This document shows, piece by piece, positions 19,498 to 27,581 of a stretch of DNA of 31,631 bases. Origin of the DNA: Nemertoderma westbladi (Eukaryota > Xenacoelomorpha > Nemertodermatida > Nemertodermatidae); contig JAUCBJ010000766.1 of assembly GCA_032718475.1 (NCBI GenBank), forward strand, positions 1 to 31,631. Reading direction: 5' to 3'. Position 1 is the first letter of the stretch. Every line of letters starts with the position of its first letter. The notes under the pieces are model-generated. The model was given only the letters and a program-made list of their open reading frames with translations. It did no database searches and was not told the origin of the DNA. The position numbers and the translations under genes were made by a program.

Positions 19498-22400
19498 ATG
19501 ACAGCCCCCAGTCCGTCAACGACAACCTTCAAAATAAACCCTCCAACATTTAATTCCGCCAGTAAGTCATATGAGCGATACAAGCAGGAGTTGCTCGCAT
19601 GGAGAGAAATTACAGATTTACCAAAACCTAAACAAGCGATAGCTATTGCTCTCTCCTTTCCAGACAATGATACCTCGAAAATACGCGAGAAAGTTTTTGA
19701 TGAAATTCCATTGGATAATTTAAAGTTGGTCGATGGGTTTGACACTCTTGTTAGATTTCTCGATCTGAAACTTGGGAAAGACGACCTGGAAGACTGTCTG
19801 GAGAAATTTGAAGATTTTGAAGATTATTTCAAATCTCAATCAGAAACAATTTTTGAGTATATATCAAACTTCGACCAAAAATATCAACGAATAAAGAAGC
19901 ATAACATCGTACTTCCTGCCGCAGTTTTGGCTTTCAAGCTAATTCGCAATTCGCGTGTTTCTAAAGAGGAGAAGTTGCTTGTAATTACCGGTTTAGATTA
20001 TACAAGGAAAGATGAATTATATGATCAGAGTCAAAAATCACTGAAGAAGTTTATTGGCAAATCCATGACATCTGATTCCACTACAACTTCAAATCCGGCA
20101 ATAAAACTAGAACCGCTATTCTTGGCAGAGAATGAGGAGGCATTGGCAGCTGCGGGCTATTATCGTGGCCAGGGATATCGGGGGTTTAGAGGCGCTGGTG
20201 GAACTCCAGGTGGAAGTAACTACTTCAATTCTACAAGACGAAATTATGTACCTTATAAGCCTAGCAATCTCGGTTCTTTTCGATCGGGTGTTAATTATCC
20301 AGGCGGAGGTGGGAACATTAGATCAAATTTGGTTCAAGAGAGGAAGGTTAACCCATCAGGTACTGACGGCCGTCCGCTTACTTGTCGATGTTGTGGTTCG
20401 TTTCGTCATCTAATAAAAGATTGCCCAGACACCTGGGAAAACATCGCGAAGGTGAATATAACAGACAATGAAAACCATGGAATAGATTATGATAATGAAC
20501 AGCCACTTTATTTTGATGAATCTGAAAATGTCTTGCTTAGTGTATTTGCTTCATCCAATGAAATGTGGCAGTTGGGGATCGAAGCAACAAATTGCGCAGT
20601 TTTAGATAGTGCTTGCACTAGTACAGTATGTGGTGAGAAATGGCTTAATACTTATCTCTCCTCTCTTAATGATGATGACAGAAAACGTGTTGCATTTAAT
20701 TCCAGTAAAAAAATGTTTAAATTTGGAGCTGGTTCCAAACTTGCTTCAAAGGGGGAGTATGTCCTTCCCGCAGTGATTGCAGGCAAGAACGTTTCCATCA
20801 GAACAGATATTGTTGATTCTGAAATACCTCTTCTACTATCCAAAACATCTATGAAGAGAGCCCAAATGAAGATCGATTTAGAGACTGATACTGCAGAAGT
20901 TTTTGGTAAAGTTATAGCTTTGAACATGACATCATCCGGTCATTATTGTCTTCCAATTAGTATTCCAGCTGAGGAGAATATGATTTTTGCTGTTGATTTT
21001 AATGGCCTTGAAAAATGTGAATTACACAAAGTTTTATTAAAAATACATAGACAGTTTGCTCATCCTTCATCAGTGAAGTTTATTAACTTATTACAAGATG
21101 CCGGAGTCTGGAAAGATTCATTTTCAGACATTGTAAACAATATTACAGATAATTGTGATGTCTGTAAGCGATTCACAAAGACACGCCCAAGACCTGTTGT
21201 TGCTTTGCCTATGGCAAATAGATTTAATGAAGTAATCGCAATTGATTTAAAGGCATGGGAATCAGAATGGATTTTGCATATGGTTGATGTATGGTCCCGA
21301 TATAATATATCTGTATTTGTTTCAAACAAGAAGACGTCTACAATTGTTGATAAGATTATGCAAAATTGGGTTGCATATTTCGGTACTATGGGTGCAATTA
21401 TGTCCGATAATGGTGGTGAGTTCAGTTCCGATGAGGTAAGGGAAATTTCTTCAATATTGAATGTTAAAGTTCATACTACAGCTGGTTACAGTCCATATCA
21501 GAATGGATTATGTGAAAGAATACATGCAATCACTGACTTTATGTTGAAGAAACTCAAGGAGGATCAAAGCAAAGTTGCTGTGGAAATATTACTACCATGG
21601 GCCAACATGGCTAAGAATTCACTCCAAATGTGGAATGGTTATACGAGCAATCAACTAGTTTTTGGCCAGAATCCACAAATTCCCTGTCTTATGTTTGATG
21701 CGCCTCCAGCTTTACAAGGTACTACTTCCAGTGAAATATTTGCTGGTCACCTTAATTCCCTTCATGCTGCTAGGAAAGCATTTATTGAATCTGAAACTAA
21801 TGAGCGTCTACGTCGAGCTCTGCGTCATAAAATTCGCATTTCAGAGCAAATATTTCATAATGGTGATTTGGTATATTATAAACAAGATGGTAAAGACCGT
21901 TGGCTAGGTCCAGCGAAAGTAGTCTTCCAAGATGGTAAGGTGGTTTTTATAAGACATGGTGGTGTATTTTTACGTGTGGCACCAAACCGGCTACTACCTG
22001 TTTCATCGACCCAAGATCAGCCTGCTACTTCTGTAAATAATGCTGTTGATACCGCTACTACTAGTTCTGTCACAGAAGTGAAGGGTAATACTAATACTAT
22101 TCTTACAGAAAGTTTTTCTGCAAGTGGTGATTCTCATTCATCCCCTGAAAATGTGGTGAAAGAACAACCAATTCTAGATGACACATCTACCCCAAATTCA
22201 ATAGTCTCTGTTAAAAATTGTTCCAACTATAAACCTAAGGCTGGTGATAATATTGAAGTCCGTAATGATGATTCCAATGAGTGGATTCCTGTTAAAATTT
22301 TGGGTCGTGCCGGAAAAGCTACAGGAAAATTTTCAAATTGGTATAATGTGGAGGAAGATAACGGTAATAAGCATAGTTTCGATCTTTGCACTAAAGAATG

Positions 22401-23940
22401 GAGAGCTATCAATGATGTTGATTTTTTAAACGATGTGAATTTGGTTATTATTCCAAAAAACCAGCATTCAACTCCAGATTGTCTAAATGCTAAGCAAGTT
22501 GAGCTCCAAAAACTTATTGATTATGAAGTTTATGAAGAAGTTCCATACGACAACCAGCAATGTATAAGTACAAGATGGATTTTATGGTACAAGGGGCAGG
22601 AGATCCGTGCTCGCTTAGTGGCTAGAGGTTTCGAAGAAAACATGAAACTTGCTACTGATTCACCAACTATAGGTAAATATACAATGCGAATAATGTTAGC
22701 TATTATAGCTAGTAAAGGTTGGACCTTAAAGGCCACTGATATAAAATCGGCCTTTCTACAAGGGAAGACACTGGAGCGGGATTTATATTTACTTCCTCCT
22801 AAGGAAGCAAATGTATCTGATAACATGGTATGGCGGCTCAAGAAATGCCTGTATGGATTAAATGATGCAGCTCGCCAATTTTACATTAGTGTTGTGGAAA
22901 AACTTACTGCTCTCGGATGTCTCAGATCACCACTAGATCCCGCATTATTTATATATCACGACAATCAGAATAATGTTGCTGGAATACTCTGTTCTCATAT
23001 AGACGACTTTCTTCATGCTGGGGATGAAAGATTTGACAATATCATTTCTCAGCTTACACAACGATTTATTGTTGGTAAATCAGTACAACACGAATTCAAT
23101 TACGTTGGATTTGAGCTAATTCATACAGTTGAAAACTTCATTGTTATTAATCAAAACAAGTATGTTAATGATCTTAATATACCCAAATTAGATTTCACAC
23201 GCAATAAGAATGATAACTTATCCAACTCAGAACTGTCACTTTATCGATCTTTAGTTGGTAAATTAAATTGGATAGTCCATGGCAGCCGACCGGATTGGAA
23301 CTTTGAACTTATTCAATTGAGTACACGTTTTAAAAACGCAATTTATGAAGATTTACTCCGTGTTTGCAAGATATTGCGAAAAATTCAAGAAGCTGATTGC
23401 TATGTTTTGTTTCCGAATCTAGAACATATTGTAAACTGGAAATTAATACTATATACCGATGCTGCTTTTGCTAATTTGAATGATGGAATAAGTAGCACCA
23501 TGGCTTATATATTATTTTTGGTTGGCGCTAAAGGTTCTTCATGTCCTATTTCATGGAGTACCTCAAAAATCAAGCGAGTAGTTCGCTCTACTATTGCCGT
23601 GGAAGCTTTGAGTTTACAGCAAGGAATAGAACAAGCTATCTATATTCGCTCATTGATATTACAAATAATTGGATCAGGATCCCAATTGCCAATATTGGTT
23701 TTCAGTGATAACCGAAGCGTTATTGAGTCACTTCAATCTACAAAGATGGTGGATGACAAACGTTTAAGAATAGATATTTGCGCAATCAAACAATTTCTGG
23801 AAAATGGTGAGATCCAATCTGTCTCTTGGTGTCCAGGATCGAAACAAATGGCCAATTCTCTGACAAAGAAGGGAGCTAATGGTGTAGAATTGCTTCGTTC
23901 GATTACTACTGGAAAACTCTCCAATATAAACTTCTCATAA
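19498..23940 (+). CDS. Copia gag-pol polyprotein, intact
   Basis: A single 1480-codon frame from ATG at 19498 to TAA at 23938-23940. The order is Gag, then a CCHC zinc knuckle (C296, C299, H304, C309) and the aspartic protease core VLDSACTSTVCG (D370). Next comes integrase with its HHCC segment (H517 onward) and DD35E triad D583, D637, E673. An integrase C-terminal SH3-like segment starts at GDLVYYK (789), and a second Tudor/SH3-like segment lies at about 914-951. Reverse transcriptase has D1081 in ATDIKSAFLQG and the pair D1169-D1170 in HIDDFLHAG. RNase H shows D1321, E1369 and D1404. All catalytic residues are present and no stop or frameshift interrupts it. Gag and Pol share one frame, so the Gag:Pol ratio must be set after translation or by another route. 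Not a host gene. Confidence 0.96.
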   Translation: MTAPSPSTTTFKINPPTFNSASKSYERYKQELLAWREITDLPKPKQAIAIALSFPDNDTSKIREKVFDEIPLDNLKLVDGFDTLVRFLDLKLGKDDLEDCLEKFEDFEDYFKSQSETIFEYISNFDQKYQRIKKHNIVLPAAVLAFKLIRNSRVSKEEKLLVITGLDYTRKDELYDQSQKSLKKFIGKSMTSDSTTTSNPAIKLEPLFLAENEEALAAAGYYRGQGYRGFRGAGGTPGGSNYFNSTRRNYVPYKPSNLGSFRSGVNYPGGGGNIRSNLVQERKVNPSGTDGRPLTCRCCGSFRHLIKDCPDTWENIAKVNITDNENHGIDYDNEQPLYFDESENVLLSVFASSNEMWQLGIEATNCAVLDSACTSTVCGEKWLNTYLSSLNDDDRKRVAFNSSKKMFKFGAGSKLASKGEYVLPAVIAGKNVSIRTDIVDSEIPLLLSKTSMKRAQMKIDLETDTAEVFGKVIALNMTSSGHYCLPISIPAEENMIFAVDFNGLEKCELHKVLLKIHRQFAHPSSVKFINLLQDAGVWKDSFSDIVNNITDNCDVCKRFTKTRPRPVVALPMANRFNEVIAIDLKAWESEWILHMVDVWSRYNISVFVSNKKTSTIVDKIMQNWVAYFGTMGAIMSDNGGEFSSDEVREISSILNVKVHTTAGYSPYQNGLCERIHAITDFMLKKLKEDQSKVAVEILLPWANMAKNSLQMWNGYTSNQLVFGQNPQIPCLMFDAPPALQGTTSSEIFAGHLNSLHAARKAFIESETNERLRRALRHKIRISEQIFHNGDLVYYKQDGKDRWLGPAKVVFQDGKVVFIRHGGVFLRVAPNRLLPVSSTQDQPATSVNNAVDTATTSSVTEVKGNTNTILTESFSASGDSHSSPENVVKEQPILDDTSTPNSIVSVKNCSNYKPKAGDNIEVRNDDSNEWIPVKILGRAGKATGKFSNWYNVEEDNGNKHSFDLCTKEWRAINDVDFLNDVNLVIIPKNQHSTPDCLNAKQVELQKLIDYEVYEEVPYDNQQCISTRWILWYKGQEIRARLVARGFEENMKLATDSPTIGKYTMRIMLAIIASKGWTLKATDIKSAFLQGKTLERDLYLLPPKEANVSDNMVWRLKKCLYGLNDAARQFYISVVEKLTALGCLRSPLDPALFIYHDNQNNVAGILCSHIDDFLHAGDERFDNIISQLTQRFIVGKSVQHEFNYVGFELIHTVENFIVINQNKYVNDLNIPKLDFTRNKNDNLSNSELSLYRSLVGKLNWIVHGSRPDWNFELIQLSTRFKNAIYEDLLRVCKILRKIQEADCYVLFPNLEHIVNWKLILYTDAAFANLNDGISSTMAYILFLVGAKGSSCPISWSTSKIKRVVRSTIAVEALSLQQGIEQAIYIRSLILQIIGSGSQLPILVFSDNRSVIESLQSTKMVDDKRLRIDICAIKQFLENGEIQSVSWCPGSKQMANSLTKKGANGVELLRSITTGKLSNINFS

Positions 23941-24060
23941 GTTCAACTCAAACTCGACGATATAATAAGACTTATTAAAAAAAAACTCTCCAATATAAAC
24001 TTCGTATATGTTCATATGTTCAACTCAAACTGTAATAGGACTTATTAAACAAAATAAAAA
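23941..24060 (+). repeat. Imperfect tandem duplication after the copia stop codon
   Basis: AACTCTCCAATATAAACTTC, including the last gag-pol codons, recurs at about 23984-24003. Each copy is followed by GTTCAACTCAAACT-like and GACTTATTAAA-like stretches. It is an internal duplication of the region between the coding frame and the 3' LTR. Confidence 0.7.
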
Positions 24061-24071
24061 TATGGGAGAGT
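24061..24071 (+). other. Polypurine tract of the copia element
   Basis: ATGGGAGAG lies immediately upstream of the 3' LTR start at 24072, the position where plus-strand priming occurs in LTR elements. It is short for a polypurine tract. Confidence 0.6.
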
Positions 24072-24292
24072 TGTTAATCTAAAGATGACCAGATACTGTT
24101 GTACCGGTAGGTGGTGGTTGGTAGTATGCTCTGTAGGCCTATCGTTATTGACTGCTGTATTATAATATAGTAGCGTATGTTTGGTGGTGTGTAAATTGAG
24201 TTTACTGTCCCGGTTCTGCATACCGGTATCTTAACTAACTGCCACATATATATATATATTATTATTATATTTCTCGATATTGATGATTAACA
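24072..24292 (+). repeat. 3' LTR of the copia element
   Basis: 221 bp, no difference from the 5' LTR found by eye, followed by the target duplication TTGGG and the continuing 31-bp minisatellite. Confidence 0.95.
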
Positions 24293-25040
24293 TTGGGTCC
24301 GTGTTCAAAGTATCTAACATCCTTTGGGTCCGTGTTCAAAGTATCTAACAGCCTTTGGGTCCGTGTTCAAAGTATCTAACATCCTTTGGGTCCGTGTTCA
24401 AAGTATCTAACATCCTTTGGGTCCGTGTTCAAAGTATCTAACATCCTTTGGGTCCGTGTTCAAAGTATCTAACATCCTTTGGGTCCGTGTTCAAAGTATC
24501 TAACATACTTTGGGTCCGTGTTCAAAGTATCTAACATCCTTTGGGTCGGTGTTCAAAGTATCTGACATCCTTCGGGTCCGTGTTCAAAGTATCTGACATC
24601 CTTTGTGGTCCGTGTGCAAAGCATCTGACATCATTTGGGTCCGTGTTCAAAGTATCTAACATCCTTTGGGTCCGTGTTCAAAGTATCTAACATCCTTTTT
24701 GAGTCCGTGTGCAAAGTATCTGACATCCTTTGGGTCCGTGTTCAAAGTATCTAACATCCTTTGGGTCCGTGTTCAAAGTATCTAACATCCTTTGGGTCCG
24801 TGTGCAAAGTATCTGACATCTTTTGGGTCCGTGTGCAAAGCATCTGACATCCTTTGTGGTCCGTGTGCAAAGCATCTGACATCCTTTAGGTCCGTGTTAA
24901 AATATCTGCCAATATTCTGGTCCGTGTTCAAAGTATCTTACATCGTTTTGTGTCCATGTGCAAAGTATCTGACATATTTTGGGTCCATACTCAACGCATC
25001 TGCATCCTTTGGGTCCGCGTTCAAAGTAACTACCATCCTC
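24293..25040 (+). repeat. 31-bp minisatellite array, right part
   Basis: About 24 units continue the array after the copia element. The first dozen are nearly uniform, like those at 18800-19108. Units become progressively degenerate from about 24890 (shortened units, GGTCCATACTCAACGCATC, GGTCCGCGTTCAAAGTAAC), and unique sequence begins near 25040. The array was therefore about 4.3 kb before the insertion. Confidence 0.95.
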
Positions 25041-25186
25041 TGGCACCATTTTTGCCATCACTATTTTAGTAGGCTATTTTTATTATGCTATTTTAGTACA
25101 CTATTTTTTGGCTCTTTGTCGCTCAGTGCTTTCCTTAATTTGCATTATTTTTCGCAGAATTAACTTTGCTATTATTAATTTAGCAA
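25041..25186. other. AT-rich unique sequence
   Basis: CTATTTTAGTA-type stretches repeat loosely. No gene or defined element is seen. Confidence 0.4.
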
Positions 25187-25375
25187 TGTCCGTGTTTAAT
25201 GCCTCCTAGAAAAGTTATGTCTGCTCTATTTGTTCATGGCCTGCATTCTAACCTACAGTAACAACATGTACACCTGTCCGTGTTTAATCATAATGTCTCC
25301 TAGAAAAGTTAGGTCTGTTCTGTTTGTTACATGGCCTGCATTCTGCATTCTAACCTACAGTAACAACATGTACAC
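25187..25375 (+). repeat. Tandem duplication of about 90-100 bp
   Basis: Two adjacent copies start TGTCCGTGTTTAAT and end ACAGTAACAACATGTACACC (about 25187-25274 and 25276-25376). The second has a 5-bp insertion and a duplicated CATTCTG. The foldback element begins in the last bases of the second copy. Confidence 0.8.
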
Positions 25376-26003
25376 CATGCCCTGGAATATAGTGTCGTTA
25401 TTCTGGTACCCCCCGCCCCCCCCCCCAAAGTTTTCTACAAATCGAAATGAGATTGCATGAAATTTGAAACAGAGATAGTTTCACTCAAGTCCTCCTGGGT
25501 GGGTGAGCCAGAATTTATATTTTTGCTTTCATTCTTTAGCTACAAACGTTTGAAAAAGGTGTCTCCGGTGATATTTCACCAGTTACACTGCAGTTATTCT
25601 TGAACCTTATCGTACGTAACCTTATCATAGAAATCTAACCGTGCAAGGATTCCAAAAATGTAAAAACATTTGAATTTGGTTGGGAAATAGCTGAGATATG
25701 AGCGTTCAAACGTTTTGCACAAGGTCATCTAAACAACTATGTTATTTAGATGGCCTTGGTTTTACACCTGCACGAGGCTGTTTTATTCTATTAAATAAAA
25801 ACACGATATTCTAGAACATTTTGTTTATGTACAGTATGTATGTATGTGATTCTGGCTCATCCACTAAGGAGGAGGTAGATAAAACTAACTTTGTTTCAAA
25901 TTTCATGTAATCTCATTACGATTTGTAGTCAAATTAGGGTTGGGGGGGGGGGGGGGGGGGGCATGTACCAGAATAACGACACTATATTCCAGGTCATGGT
26001 GTA
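25371..26003. mobile_element. Foldback MITE with poly-C/poly-G arms
   Basis: Arms of about 140 bp are inverted copies: the left runs from TACACCATGCCCTGGAATAT to GAGCCAGAAT, and the right is its complement with mismatches. Each arm carries a C/G homopolymer at the same place (25409-25426 with one G inside, and G20 at 25942-25961). The outer dinucleotide is TA on both sides, as with Tc1/mariner-type elements, but TACACC also belongs to the flanking duplication, so the exact end is uncertain. The interior is non-coding and has a small hairpin (25721-25733 with 25745-25757). Confidence 0.75.
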
Positions 26004-26330
26004 GTCTTAACAGAATAAGGTACCGTACGCCCACGGTGGAATTGCTACATAAACACTGAAGTTCCTTCATCGTATTTGAGAATTACGCGGCGTATGGCCG
26101 TGTATTGACGATTTTGCACCGCGCAGCGTGAGAAGTCTACACCGCGGCGCAGACGGCGTTAAAGTTCGTGCATAGTGCAGAAGTGAGAATGAGAATTTGC
26201 CCCAGAAAATTTCGCTCGCTTCGCACGCGTTTCATTTCCATTTGGCATTGTTGTAATCACGTAATCAACATGAAATTGCGGCGTACACTTGGTGTAGGCC
26301 AGCTTGTGAGGAACGGCGCAGAGTTGAGAG
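26004..26330. other. CpG-rich unique patch before the third minisatellite
   Basis: GCGCAGCGTG, CACCGCGGCGCAGACGGCG and TCGCTCGCTTCGCACGCG mark a CpG-rich stretch at about 26080-26320 that contrasts with the AT-rich neighbours. A promoter is possible. No credible gene starts here: the only long frame runs straight into the minisatellite. Confidence 0.4.
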
Positions 26331-27086
26331 AGGGAGAGGGGACTGCACCTGTTCCGTCGGGTCTTACCAAAGTGGGAGGGAGAGGGAGACTGCACCTGTT
26401 CCGTCGGGTCTTACTAAAGTGGGAGAGAGAGAGGGAGACTGCACCTGTTCCGTCGGGTCTTACCAAAGTGGGAGAGGGAGAGGGAGACTGCACCTGTTCC
26501 GTCGGGTCTTACCAAAGTGGGAGGGAGAGGGAGACTCCACCTGTTCCGTCGGGTCTTACTAAAGTGGGAGAGAGAGAGAGGGAGAGGGAGACTGCACCTG
26601 TTCCGTCGGGTCTTACCAAAGTGGGAGAGGGAGAGGGAGACTGCACCTGTTCCGTCGGGTCTTACCAAAGTGGGAGGGAGAGGGAGACTGCACCTGTTCC
26701 ATCGGGTCTTACCAAAGTGGGAGGGAGAGGGAGACTGCACCTGTTCCGTCGGGTCTTACCAAAGTGGGAGAGGGAGACTGCACCTGTTCCGTCAGGTCTT
26801 ACCAAAGTGGGAGGGAGAGGGAGAGGGAGACTGCACCTGTTCCATCGGGTCTTACCAAAGTGGGAGAGGGAGAGGGAGACTGCACCTGTTCCGTCAGGTC
26901 TTACCAAAGTGGGAGGGAGAGGGAGACTGCACCTGTTCCGTCGGGTCTTAATAAAGTGGGAGAGGGAGAGGGAGACTGCACCTGTTCCGTCGGGTCTTAC
27001 CAAATTGAGAGAGAGAGAGAGAGAGGGAGAGGGAGACTGCACCTGTTCCCTTCGGGTCTTAATAAAGTGGGAGAGGGAGAGGGAGA
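26331..27086 (+). repeat. GA-rich minisatellite of about 47-50 bp
   Basis: Fifteen units share the core CTGCACCTGTTCCGTCGGG then TCTTACCAAAGTGGGAG, joined by a GGGAGA/GAGAGA tract whose length varies from unit to unit. The plus strand is purine-rich between cores. Variants include TCCACC (fifth unit), CCATCGGG, CCGTCAGG and TTAATAAAG. The array stops exactly at the LINE 3' end, and whether it resumes past the LINE lies outside the window. Confidence 0.95.
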
Positions 27087-27581
27087 TTGATTGATTGTTT
27101 ATTGTCTACACTTCTCTATACAGTTCAATACTTGCACAATAATTAACAGTATACATGATTGAAGCGGTAGTGCCGACCATAATATAAAGAGATTTACCAG
27201 AAAAAATTAAATATTTAAATTCCGAACAGAAATAGCACAATAAAAGTACCTACTTACGAGTACATCTCTAATTAACTGTCAAGTCGTGCGATGCTGGGTC
27301 TAATATAATTAAATGAATAAATATGTTATATCTAAATAATTGTCAAGCCGTGTGATACTGGGTCTAGTGTATTGTAATAAAAAGTTATAGTTAAAATAAA
27401 TAAATAATATTATGTAAATAAATAAAGAACAGTGCTTCTTTCACAATTTATCATGTTCCACTTAATTAAATAATTATGGTCAGTAGGTTCATAAAATATA
27501 TAAATGAAAATTACATTATACTAAATACTCGAATCGCGCTCCATCCAATAAATAATTCGCTATTTGTTACTTAGTCACTTA
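27087..27581 (-). other. LINE 3' UTR and tail
   Basis: AT-rich sequence after the ORF2 stop. It contains a 23-bp direct repeat 64 bp apart (27278-27300 and 27342-27364, GTCAAGYCGTGYGATRCTGG). On the minus strand it ends with three AATC-type repeats (GATTGATTGATTG on plus at 27085) rather than poly-A. Paired short repeats in a LINE 3' UTR may form the structure recognised by the reverse transcriptase, which is inference. Confidence 0.75.

Larger units (their letters stand above)
19109..24292 (+). mobile_element. Complete Ty1/copia LTR retrotransposon
   Basis: A 5184-bp element inserted in the 31-bp minisatellite. It has two 221-bp LTRs that look identical by eye, a 5-bp target duplication TTGGG (19104-19108 and 24293-24297), a primer-binding site, one intact gag-pol frame and a polypurine stretch. 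The integrase-before-reverse-transcriptase domain order assigns it to Ty1/copia. The short LTRs and single undivided frame resemble the GalEa-type copia lineages of aquatic animals, but that clade label is inference. Identical LTRs mean a recent insertion, and the element may be mobile. Confidence 0.96.

Noticed and set aside
1-25040. Regular direct repeats resembling a CRISPR array
   Set aside because: Units are contiguous with no unique spacers, the setting is a eukaryotic intron or satellite, and there are no cas genes.
26168-27094. A 308-codon plus frame entering the GA-rich minisatellite, with minus-strand frames opposite
   Set aside because: All but the first 55 or so codons are repeat translation (TAPVPSGLTKVG and shifted forms) that changes phase with every tract length. 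There is no homology or gene structure.
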